DNA of 27,399 nt from JAUZPB01 sp037140715 (GTDB taxonomy: Bacteria > Bacteroidota > Ignavibacteria > Ignavibacteriales > SURF-24), in assembly GCA_037140715.1 (NCBI GenBank), contig JBAXDX010000033.1, positions 1 through 27,399 of the forward strand. Direction: 5' to 3'. The translations under genes were made by a program, and so were the position numbers. The first letter of the stretch is position 1; each line of letters opens with the position of its first letter. Positions 1 through 8,548 of this stretch are shown piece after piece. The notes under the pieces are model-generated. The model made no database searches. It was not told the DNA's origin and saw only the letters and a program-made list of their open reading frames with translations.

Positions 1-484
1 GGGTCCGGAGTCGTTGCAAAGTAGTCCGGAGTAGTTGCGGGAGTGTCTAAAGTCGCTGCGCGGCAGTCTAAAGTTGTTGCGGGGACGCCTAAAGTGTTTG
101 CGTGATAGTCCGGAGTAGTTGCAGGGACTCCTAAAGTCGTTGCGTGGTAACCTAAAGTCGTTGTATGATAGTCTAAAGTTGTTGCGCGATGGCCTGGAGT
201 CGTTGTAAAACAGTCCGGAGCAGTTGTGGCAAACCATTTAGTCCCGTTGCCGTGTTATAATATCGTTGCGTGATGGTCTGGAGTCGTTGCAGGGACTCCT
301 AAAGCCGTTGCGTGGTAACCTAAAGTAGTTGTATGGCAGTCTAAAGTGTTTGCGCGATGGTCTAAAGTCGTTGCGGGGCAGTCTGGAGTCGTTGTAAATT
401 TGTCTAAAGTCGTTGCGGGGCAGTCTGGAGTTGTTGTAAATTTGTCTAAAGTCGTTGTAAAATAGTCCGGAGGGGAGTGTAAAG
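1..484. repeat. Degenerate 21-bp tandem repeat array (about 22 units, cut by window start)
   Basis: Units of exactly 21 bp run from base 3 to 464, with a partial unit to about 484; typical units read GTCTAAAGTCGTTGC plus a variable 6-nt tail, or GTCCGGAGTCGTTGC plus a tail. Units 12-13 (234-275) are strongly decayed. Higher-order duplications are visible: units 6-9 (108-191) recur as units 14-17 (276-359) with about 8 differences in 84 bp, and units 18-19 (360-401) recur as 20-21 (402-443) with one difference. Read on the minus strand, one frame gives a heptapeptide X-X-[A/T]-[T/N]-T-[L/P]-[D/G] that is open except for one TAA at 255-257, but no start codon was found, so I do not call a gene. 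The plus frame S/P-K/G-V-V-A is broken by many stops. Confidence 0.9.
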
Positions 485-736
485 AATTTCGTGTAAATTA
501 CTGCTGTCCGGAATAAATTAAGGATCAGGGAAATATTTCATTTTCAGTTTTAACCGGACAGATTCCGGCTGGTTGTCAGATTAACCCCCTGTAATGGAAA
601 TAAATCCCATTGCCGGTCAATAGTTTCATGCTCCTCAGGCGGGTTAAATGGACTGTCCGTCCAGTCTTACGACAGGTTCGTTCTTAAATAAAACTATAAA
701 TCTGTAGAAATAAGGCTGATTTTAGTTTTTCCTTTG

Positions 737-823
737 CGGAAAGGGGGGGATTCGAACCCCCGGTACGGTAACCCGTACAACAGTTTTCGAGACTGCCGCA
801 TTCAACCACTCTGCCACCTTTCC
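737..823 (-). tRNA. tRNA-Ser (anticodon CGA)
   Basis: On the minus strand the acceptor arm GGAAAGG pairs with CCTTTCC, followed by discriminator G at 737; CCA is not encoded. The D-arm region carries the class II form, the anticodon loop is CTCGAAA (anticodon CGA, reading UCG), and a long variable arm (TACGG, loop, CCGTA) precedes the T-arm with GGTTCGAATCC. The long variable arm and discriminator G are both typical of tRNA-Ser. Length is 87 nt. Confidence 0.96.
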
Positions 824-1252
824 GTTTCTTTTATAGCTGACTGCCCGTTTTAGACCATCATAAGAGATGTACTGTGTAAGGCAACTTATTTTATTAAAAT
901 ACCATAGTTATTTTAACAAATAATATTCACTAAATCAATTCCCTGCTTCTTTTATCAGCTATTTATCTCTGTCTTAGTTCATTTTCTGGTAACTAATATA
1001 AAACTGATTAACTGGTGATACATCAGAATGACTCTTTTTGAGAAAATGTCTTATTTTGGAACAAAAAAAATCCGGTGAAATTCAGCCTTTCTTACATATT
1101 CGTATCAATTTCATAAAGGCATAGTTATTGGGAAGTAAAAATATCAATTTCCAACGTTTTTTTTACCCAAGTGGCAGTATGTCGTTTTGTAAGCTAATAT
1201 AAAAGCATTTGCTTTTGCAGATGAGAATGACAAAAAATGTTATAACTCATTA

Positions 1253-1292
1253 AAAATATCAGTAAAAGGGATTTTTATTGTTCTGATATTTT
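1253..1292 (+). other. Hairpin with perfect 10-bp stem in spacer
   Basis: AAAATATCAG (1253-1262) is the exact reverse complement of CTGATATTTT (1283-1292). The 20-nt loop contains a nested AAAA-GGGA-TTTT stem. It could be a weak terminator or part of a structured RNA; no gene ends just upstream on either strand except the tRNA, which is transcribed away from it. Confidence 0.5.
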
Positions 1293-1326
1293 CTGGTTAC
1301 TGTTCTTATTTAATTAAATATTTTAC

Positions 1327-1353
1327 TAACGTTAGCGGGATACCCGCGTTTTT
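1327..1353 (+). terminator. Terminator-like hairpin without an upstream gene
   Basis: GCGGG (1335-1339), loop ATA, CCCGC (1343-1347), then G and a run of five T. Flanking AAC/GTT can extend the stem. It has the form of a rho-independent terminator on the plus strand, but no plus-strand gene precedes it within the window. Confidence 0.5.
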
Positions 1354-1691
1354 AATCCTGAAATAATTGCAAATTAATTCATAAGAGTGCGTATAGCGTT
1401 AGTTGAACTTCTTTTATTAACATCTCGTTTTAACTAGTTGACGACTCATAGTCTTTTTGTTAGTTTGTCTGTTTTACGTGGGAAATAGTTGCTAGCTAAA
1501 ACTAATGGAGGTGAGAAAAATAAATAATTTATTAATTTTATCCCTGTAAATGGGCTGTAGTTATAGTGCTGTAAAATAATAGCAGTATAAACTGTGATAT
1601 GTGTGATTGATAACTCTATTAAATAATTAAACGGAGGTTTGCCGGGAAGTTCAAATCATATAATTCACTATCGAAATTTTTCGAAGGAAAA

Positions 1692-1871
1692 ATGGAAATA
1701 GCCCCGGTTCTGCAAAAAATTCTGATGGTGCTGACGGGTTCTCTTACTTTTGTTATTATTACTGCTTTTCCCAGGAAAAGGTTCTGTAATATTCAGGAGA
1801 AAGAAGATGCCGGCAATAATGTTTACAGCGGCAACGCTAAAAAGCTTTCCTTAATTAAAACTAAGGATTGA
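1692..1871 (+). CDS. Possible small single-pass membrane protein (59 aa), hypothetical
   Basis: A 60-codon frame starts at ATG 1692 after a purine-rich GAAGGAAA and ends at TGA 1869-1871. The predicted peptide begins MEIAPVLQKILMVLTG and has a hydrophobic stretch at about residues 10-26 (ILMVLTGSLTFVIITAF), followed by a basic PRKR and a polar, Lys/Asn-rich tail. That layout fits a small inner-membrane protein with the tail in the cytoplasm. It lies just upstream of the large secreted-protein gene on the same strand, separated by about 70 nt. I recognise no family. It is short enough to be chance, and coding is supported only by the start context and hydrophobic pattern. Confidence 0.35.
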   Translation: MEIAPVLQKILMVLTGSLTFVIITAFPRKRFCNIQEKEDAGNNVYSGNAKKLSLIKTKD

Positions 1872-1942
1872 ACCGCGGTTTTACAGCCGCATGACAAGTG
1901 GTTTCTTAATTAATTTTTATTAATAAATAAGAGAGGGGTACA

Positions 1943-4822
1943 ATGTACACCATAAAAAAAAGTTATAGTAATTCAAATAAGTCCATTGGCAACATTTGGA
2001 ATTATTCCAGGCTACATGGCAATAATATTTTTAAATTAATGATAGTAGTGCTTGCTTTAGCAGCAACTACTACATTTGCACAAACTCCGGTCGCTCCTTC
2101 AGATAATTCTACTGGTGTTTCTATTAGTTTATCTCAAATTAATTGGACACGTTTTCACATTGGTGGGGATAGTGTCAGCTTATGGAAAGGAGGCTTGCGT
2201 GGTGGTGGTGGTGTGCAGGTCGGTTTAACTCAAACAGTTGCAGATACCTTTGTTAATATTTCCGCTTTTGGGTCTCCATTGGAAAATAATAAAGATTATT
2301 ATTGGTATGTAAAAGATACGAGTTCTGCAACAGAAGGAGTGTATCATTTCAAAACAGTACCTGCTACGCCTGTATTAGTTACTCCGGCTAACAATGCAAC
2401 CGGAGTTGCAGTTAATGTTGCATTAAACTGGAATACTGTTTCAGGTGGGGACCATTATAAATTAAAAGTTAGTACTAGTATTGGTTTTCCTGCTGATACA
2501 GCAGTGACAAAAACAGTATTCTTTGGAAATATATCAACATCAGGGGCATTATCTCTTAATTATAATACAGTATATTACTGGCGTGTAAGCGCTTCAAATG
2601 ATGGAGGCGTAAATTTTGGGTTACCTTCTGCTTCGTCATCGTTTAGAACAGCAGCAATACCGTCCCCGGTAATGGTTTATCCAATTAATAATCTGGACGG
2701 CGTTTCAATTCTTCCTGAAATTAAATGGACTTGGCCCGGTTCAGGCACAGGAGTAACTTATAATGTAGCTTTATCACCTGCTAGCGGGCTGACAAATCCT
2801 GGAGCATTGGATACTGTGGGATACCAATGGCGCGAAGCAAACGGGTTCCTGACAAATGGTACAGTTTATACATGCACAGTTACCGCTCATCAGGGAAGCG
2901 ACTCAGGTTCCACGGTAATAACATTTACAACTGTTCCTAAGGTAAATGTTATTCTAAGTTACCCGGCTGATAGCAGTACGAAAATAAACTATAGTTCAGC
3001 TTTCTTCAGTTGGTACAACACCTCTGTTTTGGGTGGACTGCAATATAAGTTACAGGCTGTAGCAAAAGAAGGCGCAACAGCTCCTACGGAAACAGAATGG
3101 TATGCTGTTGTGGCTGCCATTTATACTGGAACGGATCTGAGTTTCACATCTGTGTTAACTGCTAATAGTAAATATTGGTGGAGAGTACTGGTAGTAGATA
3201 CACATAACAATATTGTCTCAAAATCTTCAGTTAATACTTTTACAACCGATGGCAGTCCTGTTACACCAGTTCTGTCTTATCCATTGAGTGGAACTGTTTA
3301 TACAAATACGCCAACATTGTACTGGTACACTAATAGCGGATTTGATTTAAATAATGTCAGGTTTTATGTATCTATTTATTCAAGTAATGATAGTTTACTT
3401 CATGAGGCATATGATGCCGGGACCGCTCTTTCTTTCGATGTTCCAGGCGGACTTTTATTACCAGGAACCACATATAAATGGAAAGTAGGGTCCACGAGCA
3501 CACACGGAGTAATTTCAACTGTATATTCAGAAGTAAAGAGTTTTACAACTGCAGGAGCGGGGACTGTATATAAACCTACTCTTTCTTATCCAACAGGAGG
3601 GGTGGCTGTTACTGTTTATACAACTAATCCGACATTCTATTGGTATATTGGCACTTATACAAGCGGGGTAAATTATAAGGTTAAGATTTCCACAGGTACG
3701 GGAGGCAGTTTTGATGGAGCAATTGTCCATACATCAGCTGACCAGCTCGATCTCTTTTCTTATGAACTCACAGGCTTTTCATTGACTCCTGGAGTTACCT
3801 ATCACTGGAAAGTAATACCCAATGCCAGCGTTGTATATACTTCAAATGAAGGCACATTTACTGTCTCCAATTCACTTGGTATAGGTGTTCCTGTTGCTTC
3901 GTATCCTAAAGGTAATTCAACTTTATATACTAACTTCCCAACTCTGTACTGGTATATGAATGGTAATTCAACCGGAATTACCGGATATAAAGTATCATGG
4001 TCAACTAATCCAGCTCAGACCTGGCCCAGCGATACTGTTGCCACAGTAACGGGCGTAGATCAGATAAGCTATAAAATTATTGCTCCGTTAACGTATGGGA
4101 CTCATTATTACTGGGCTGTTGCCGGATTAAATGGAGCTGCAGTAGCAACTGCTTGGTCTTCTACGGCTGATTTCACAGTTATCGGTAGTGCCGGAGCCGG
4201 AAGAGCAATTTTAGCTTCTCCGGTTGGCGGTGCAACGGTTAGTTCATTAAAACCTACTTTCTACTGGTGGTTTAATGGTTCAACTGATGAAATTGACGGA
4301 TACGAGGTTACCTACAGCAGAACTGCAGGATATCCGGGCGGAAATGATCCTGACGGGCATCCTTATACAACGACAATTCCATACACTTCTGTATCACAAG
4401 TATCCTATACTGTGGTCTCAGATTTAGTTCCGGGTACAACTTATTACTGGAAAGTCAGGGCGCATTATAATAGTGGTGGCACTTACTCTAATTGGTCAAC
4501 CGATGGTTCATTTGTTGTCAATCCTGGAGCCAGTACTATAATGCCATTAGTTGGTGGTCCTGCAAACGGAGTTGGCATTGTCGGTAATTCGGCTGTATTC
4601 TCATGGGTTATTCCAGCACAGAGCAGTAGCCCATTGACTTATGACGTTCAGTATGCAACTACAGAGCAGTTTGTTGATCCTAGTACTGTTTCAAACAGTA
4701 GTTATTCTGTACAGTGGAACGGCAAAGATAATTTAGGTAAAATGGTTCAGAGCGGAACGTATATCTACCGTATCTCAACGGGTGATAATGTAAGTGCTAA
4801 GAAAATGATTATGCTCAAATAG
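1943..4822 (+). CDS. Secreted multi-module Ig/FnIII-like surface protein with T9SS-type C-terminus
   Basis: This 959-residue protein starts with a long n-region and a hydrophobic segment (about residues 31-45), with a likely signal peptidase I site after TTTFA at residue 46. It then carries about eight fibronectin-III/Ig-like modules of 85-110 residues, each marked by a strand such as YYWRV, YKWKV, YHWKV, YYWKV. Four central modules begin with near-identical PTLYWY/PTFYWW signatures (about residues 460-800), indicating internal duplication. The last about 40 residues contain QWNGKDNLG, SGTYIYRIS and a basic end KKMIMLK, matching FlgD-like sorting modules of the type IX secretion system. It is therefore inferred to be exported, crossing the outer membrane by T9SS and ending on the cell surface or outside. 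No catalytic domain is visible; adhesion or an S-layer-like role is only a guess. The start is supported by GAGAGGGG upstream. A terminator follows. Confidence 0.88.
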   Translation: MYTIKKSYSNSNKSIGNIWNYSRLHGNNIFKLMIVVLALAATTTFAQTPVAPSDNSTGVSISLSQINWTRFHIGGDSVSLWKGGLRGGGGVQVGLTQTVADTFVNISAFGSPLENNKDYYWYVKDTSSATEGVYHFKTVPATPVLVTPANNATGVAVNVALNWNTVSGGDHYKLKVSTSIGFPADTAVTKTVFFGNISTSGALSLNYNTVYYWRVSASNDGGVNFGLPSASSSFRTAAIPSPVMVYPINNLDGVSILPEIKWTWPGSGTGVTYNVALSPASGLTNPGALDTVGYQWREANGFLTNGTVYTCTVTAHQGSDSGSTVITFTTVPKVNVILSYPADSSTKINYSSAFFSWYNTSVLGGLQYKLQAVAKEGATAPTETEWYAVVAAIYTGTDLSFTSVLTANSKYWWRVLVVDTHNNIVSKSSVNTFTTDGSPVTPVLSYPLSGTVYTNTPTLYWYTNSGFDLNNVRFYVSIYSSNDSLLHEAYDAGTALSFDVPGGLLLPGTTYKWKVGSTSTHGVISTVYSEVKSFTTAGAGTVYKPTLSYPTGGVAVTVYTTNPTFYWYIGTYTSGVNYKVKISTGTGGSFDGAIVHTSADQLDLFSYELTGFSLTPGVTYHWKVIPNASVVYTSNEGTFTVSNSLGIGVPVASYPKGNSTLYTNFPTLYWYMNGNSTGITGYKVSWSTNPAQTWPSDTVATVTGVDQISYKIIAPLTYGTHYYWAVAGLNGAAVATAWSSTADFTVIGSAGAGRAILASPVGGATVSSLKPTFYWWFNGSTDEIDGYEVTYSRTAGYPGGNDPDGHPYTTTIPYTSVSQVSYTVVSDLVPGTTYYWKVRAHYNSGGTYSNWSTDGSFVVNPGASTIMPLVGGPANGVGIVGNSAVFSWVIPAQSSSPLTYDVQYATTEQFVDPSTVSNSSYSVQWNGKDNLGKMVQSGTYIYRISTGDNVSAKKMIMLK

Positions 4823-4840
4823 TAAAAGTATAATTAAATA

Positions 4841-4880
4841 AAAAAAGGACAACCCTTAAAAAAGGTTGTCCTTTTTTTTT
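4841..4880 (+). terminator. Rho-independent terminator of the surface protein gene
   Basis: The GGACAACC / GGTTGTCC stem, extended by flanking A and T tracts to about 14 bp (4841-4854 with 4864-4877), encloses a 9-nt loop and runs into a nine-T tract. A and T tracts on both sides mean it can also stop transcription coming from the convergent kinase operon on the minus strand. Confidence 0.92.
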
Positions 4881-4975
4881 GCAATAATATGACTCTGTTG
4901 TAGAACTACGCGAAACTCTAACAGGCAGGTGGTTTGATTCTGACTGACATGGGTAAAACCCGCCCGCTATGATGA

Positions 4976-6556
4976 TTATTCCAACCTAAAAGAGATTTTA
5001 TATTCTGTTCCATTATCTGAACTGGAAGTTGTCAGTTCACCATTTATTTGTTCGCTCAAACTTGAAATCAGGAACAAACCAAGAGTTTTTTGTCCATCTG
5101 GACTTTTATTGTCAGGAATGCCAATTCCATTATCTGAAAAAGAAATGATACAGTTATTATCAGAATCTCCTTTCATTGAAAATATTATCCTGCCTTTTTT
5201 TCCATTTGGGAACGCATGCTTTAATGAATTTGAGATTGCTTCATTAACTATTAAACCAATTGGTATTATTTTATCAATATTCAGAGAAATATGATCGATA
5301 TTAAGCTCAATTTCAATATGATATTTGCCTGTCATATATGATTCGCTTAAATGCTCAATAAGATTTTTAAAATAATTCCTGACATTTATGGCTGTAAAAT
5401 CCGGACTCTTATACATTACCTCATGCACCAGAGCCATTGTCTGAATTCTGTTCTGACTATCCCTAAAAACTTCCAGCATTTTTTTATCAGTTAACATATC
5501 AGCCTGCAATTCCAATAAACTGGAGATTATCTGCATATTATTCTTAACGCGGTGATGAATTTCCCTGAGTAATATTTCTTTTTCTTTGAGCGAAGTCTTA
5601 ATATTTTCCTCTGCCTGTTTGCGTTCGGTGATATCTCTGGAAATATTCATTAACGCCGGCTCATTCTGGTAGTTTATTAGAAATACTTTTACATCAAGAA
5701 TTCTATTGTTTCCTTCTTTATTTTTAATGACAGTTTCAAATTCAATCTTTCTTTGAGAATGTAAAATTTCTATTCTGTCTCTTAAAATCTTATCCGAAAC
5801 ATCCATTTCCAGATCTTTAATGTTTAAAGACATAAGTTCTTCTCTGGTATAACCAAAAATTTCGGCTGCGGCATCGTTCAGTTCAACAAAATTAGAGGGA
5901 GTGCCATTGGGGTTGATACTGAGAATGGAAATACTATCCCGGTTAGCGTTAAAAAGCATGTGGTATTTTGCTTCGCTTTCTCTTAATTCATTAAATAATC
6001 TGGTATTATTCTCCTGGTCAATTAATATTTTGCCGATTATTACAGTTACTATGGGATAGAATATAATCACGGGAACAGCCATAGTCCGAAAAGTTAACCA
6101 GATAAGATCAATCGGAAGATATAACATTAGAAATAGCATCAGGAGATGCACAGCTATTCCAAATAAAAAGAGATTTTTTGTACTGACAGGAGTAGCTTTT
6201 TTTTGTCTCATTAAATTGGCAAGAAGCCCGATAATTATTGAAGAAAGAATTACAGACACACCCATAATTGTTCCGCCTCCGCCAATGATTATTCGGGCAA
6301 CAACTGCCATAATGCCGGCAACCGGTCCAAAAAACAATGCACAAAGACTAAGCACAATAGATCTGCCATCGAAAATAATTCCGGGAGATAATATAAGCGG
6401 ACTAAGCATAGCAAGCACAGCGATTAATCCAAAAGTAATTCCCTGAAGGATTTTTCCTGTATTGCTTTCTCTGCTCCATCGTGCATTAATGAAGCCGGAA
6501 ACAACGCTTACAGTTACCAGTATTGCTAAATTATGGATGAGCTGAATTATCAACAT
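4976..6556 (-). CDS. LytS-type membrane sensor histidine kinase with PAS and HisKA_2 domains
   Basis: This 526-residue protein is a signal-transducing kinase of the inner membrane. Residues 1-180 contain about five to six hydrophobic helices of the 5TMR-LYT type, with the characteristic PGIIFDGRSIVLSLCALFFG-like stretch at about 58-77. A PAS domain follows (about 190-315). Next comes a HisKA_2 dimerisation segment REIHHRVKNNMQ, with His335 the likely phosphoacceptor, and an HATPase_c domain with N-box NEAISNSLKHAF (438-449), DNGIGIPD (475-482) and TLGLFLISSL. All catalytic motifs look intact. It starts at ATG 6556 with AAGGTGA upstream and lies 33 nt after the second kinase, so the two are probably cotranscribed. 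No response regulator is encoded nearby, so the partner must lie elsewhere. The membrane ligand is unknown. Confidence 0.9.
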   Translation of the reverse strand: MLIIQLIHNLAILVTVSVVSGFINARWSRESNTGKILQGITFGLIAVLAMLSPLILSPGIIFDGRSIVLSLCALFFGPVAGIMAVVARIIIGGGGTIMGVSVILSSIIIGLLANLMRQKKATPVSTKNLFLFGIAVHLLMLFLMLYLPIDLIWLTFRTMAVPVIIFYPIVTVIIGKILIDQENNTRLFNELRESEAKYHMLFNANRDSISILSINPNGTPSNFVELNDAAAEIFGYTREELMSLNIKDLEMDVSDKILRDRIEILHSQRKIEFETVIKNKEGNNRILDVKVFLINYQNEPALMNISRDITERKQAEENIKTSLKEKEILLREIHHRVKNNMQIISSLLELQADMLTDKKMLEVFRDSQNRIQTMALVHEVMYKSPDFTAINVRNYFKNLIEHLSESYMTGKYHIEIELNIDHISLNIDKIIPIGLIVNEAISNSLKHAFPNGKKGRIIFSMKGDSDNNCIISFSDNGIGIPDNKSPDGQKTLGLFLISSLSEQINGELTTSSSDNGTEYKISFRLE

Positions 6557-6589
6557 TTATTCACCTTAAAATAATTTCCAATAAATACT

Positions 6590-8173
6590 TTATTCTGAAT
6601 TTTTAGTTCCCGGAAGGGTAAAGTAAAAAACACTCCCGCTATTTTTCAGGCTTTTAACCCAGATCTTACCCTCATGCCTTTCTACAAATTCTTTGCAAAG
6701 TAATAAACCCAGTCCCGTACTTGATTCGTCGTCAGTACCCTGACGTCCGACTTTTTCATCTGCCATGAATAACCTTTCAGATAAATCTTCCGTCATTCCT
6801 ATACCGCTGTCGGTTACTGATATCTCAACCATATTATTCTCTGTTTCTTTAGAGCTTACCTTTATCTGACCTCCATTCCTGGTAAACTTTACAGCGTTTG
6901 ATAAAAGATTACGCAGAATGGAATTAAGCATAGCCTCATCCGCCTTAACAGTCCGGTTTTGGCCGGCTTCATTAATTATCTCAATCCCTTTCTGCTTCCC
7001 GCGTGTACTTATTAAATCAATATTCCGGGAAACTGTTTCAGATAAATCTATTTCCACCGGCTCAAAGCTTATCGCACCCTGCTGCATACGCGCCCATTCC
7101 AGTAAATTATTTAACAGCGCATAGATATTTTTGGAAGTGTCATACATCATCTGACTTACCTCGGATAATTCATCCTGAGAAAAACTGCCAATATCCTCAG
7201 CCATCGATTCTGTCAGCCCCAGAAAACCCTGGAACGGACTTTTCAAATCATGCGCGATGATAGAGAAAAGTTTATCCTTCTCTGAATTTATTTTTTCAAG
7301 TTTTTCTTTAGTCTTTGTAAGTTCTTTTACGAGTAAATTTTCCTGGATCAGATTTTCTTCAATAATATTTTTAGATAACTGTAATTTTTCGTTAAGTTTC
7401 TGCATTTCTTCTTCATCTGTATCGCGCTTGGTAATGTATATAAAAAACCGTTTTTTAACCATAAGGAGGCTGATAAACCCGATAGCCCAAAGAACGCCAT
7501 AGCCAAACAATAAATTAGTTGCCTGAATTATAATTGCCTGCTGGTAATTCTTCCATGGAATGGAAGAACTTATTCCTCCTCTTATATCGCCAAGCTTATA
7601 TCCTTGTGTTTCATGACATTTTAAACAGCCTGTGGTAGTAACTAAAGCTCCCATGTAACGGAAATATTTTTCATTATTGATTAGATCAAATCCGGAAAAT
7701 TCCTTTGCTCCTTTTTCAAACTCATTTAAAGCGATAATTTCCCACTTGTCGGGGGCATTTTCTTTGCGGATAGGTTTAAGACTTGTAATATGACCAATAA
7801 TTCCAGACTGCTTATAAGACAGTTCATGAATCTGGCGGTTAATATAAGCCGGGTTCATTAGAGTAAGTTTTTTATTTGAAGGCGTGGTAATATCTCTGTC
7901 AGGTATATTTGAGAGAAAAGGATTGGGAGGGGTTTCCTTTGTTATCGGGACGTAAACCCCGCCGTGCATTGTCGCCCAGGAACGAAACATTATATCTTTC
8001 TCATACCCATTACGGGCTTCTCTTTTTGCCAGCGTAACTGTTTCTTCATTTGTTGTTTTATACGACCATGCAAATATTCCCAGAATAATAATTGTCCAGC
8101 CTGCAAACAGGATATAAAATGATACTTTCAATGGATATCTGTCCTTTTTTTTCTCTATATGTGATAATTGCAT
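6590..8173 (-). CDS. Sensor histidine kinase with periplasmic c-type-heme (Tll0287/DUF3365-like) domain
   Basis: The 527-residue protein has a first membrane helix at about 17-37 and an extracytoplasmic domain of about 170 residues. A second helix lies at about 213-239, then a charged coiled coil (about 250-305), a HisKA domain with SIIAHDLKSPF (His308), and an HATPase_c domain with LRNLLSNAVKF, DSGIGM and GLGLLLCKEF. The extracytoplasmic part contains ATMHGGVYVP, NPAYINRQ and a CLKCH motif (183-187), the signature of Tll0287-like heme domains. Covalent heme attachment through CxxCH is known for that family, so redox or gas sensing is inferred. It begins the two-kinase minus-strand operon; GGAAACAG upstream of ATG 8173 serves as ribosome binding site. 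Output partner unknown: no receiver domain or regulator is present in the window. Confidence 0.9.
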   Translation of the reverse strand: MQLSHIEKKKDRYPLKVSFYILFAGWTIIILGIFAWSYKTTNEETVTLAKREARNGYEKDIMFRSWATMHGGVYVPITKETPPNPFLSNIPDRDITTPSNKKLTLMNPAYINRQIHELSYKQSGIIGHITSLKPIRKENAPDKWEIIALNEFEKGAKEFSGFDLINNEKYFRYMGALVTTTGCLKCHETQGYKLGDIRGGISSSIPWKNYQQAIIIQATNLLFGYGVLWAIGFISLLMVKKRFFIYITKRDTDEEEMQKLNEKLQLSKNIIEENLIQENLLVKELTKTKEKLEKINSEKDKLFSIIAHDLKSPFQGFLGLTESMAEDIGSFSQDELSEVSQMMYDTSKNIYALLNNLLEWARMQQGAISFEPVEIDLSETVSRNIDLISTRGKQKGIEIINEAGQNRTVKADEAMLNSILRNLLSNAVKFTRNGGQIKVSSKETENNMVEISVTDSGIGMTEDLSERLFMADEKVGRQGTDDESSTGLGLLLCKEFVERHEGKIWVKSLKNSGSVFYFTLPGTKNSE

Positions 8174-8548
8174 TTTCTGTTTCCATTAATTTAGATTTTA
8201 TAATAACCATGTTCTAATAAATATTTTAAAAAGGTAATTAAAAATAACTATTCTGTTGAATAGATCAAAAAATAAAATGACCTGTGTTTTTGAGCGTATG
8301 AGAATTAAGTTTTTTTTTTCATCTCTTTGTTCTGTTGTGAGTGTACGACAGATTTCTTTTTTAGAGTTATCAGCTTTGACAATGAATATAATTAAGATTA
8401 AGATTATGAGTATGATTAAGAGGGGACCCTCTATTGTACAATATTTTATTTATATATATCTTAATTCCCAATAATTATGTTATTAATGTAATTACGAAAA
8501 TTGTTTTATAATCAGAATCTTAACCTTAATAATAAAAGGAGAAAAATC
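8174..8548. other. Intergenic region between kinase operon and 41-aa ORF
   Basis: AT-rich divergent spacer that must hold the promoter of the kinase operon (minus) and of the small Lys-rich ORF (plus). A TATAAT at 8507-8512 lies about 37 nt before the small ORF, but no clear -35 box is visible. AGAGGG-GA-CCCTCT near 8425-8438 is a small palindrome. The segment at 8391-8427 (AAGATTATGAGTATGATTAA) resembles one arm of the short intergenic hairpins described at 9661-9714. A frame at 8256-8474 has no good start and is not called. Confidence 0.5.

Larger units (their letters stand above)
824..1691. other. Gene-free AT-rich spacer with clustered hairpins
   Basis: No open frame with a credible start is visible here. 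The stretch 1201-1353 contains three stem-loops in a row: AAAAGCA/TGCTTTT at 1201-1216, a 10-bp stem at 1253-1292, and a GC stem followed by T residues at 1335-1353. The rest is low-complexity AT-rich sequence. A purine-rich GGAGGTGAG at about 1506-1514 resembles a ribosome binding site but is followed by no usable frame. Confidence 0.6.

Noticed and set aside
1..484. CRISPR array
   Set aside because: Units are 21 bp end to end with no unique spacers of constant length, and no cas genes are present.
8256..8474. 72-residue plus-strand frame
   Set aside because: No ribosome binding site; sequence is low-complexity and contains a hairpin-family arm.
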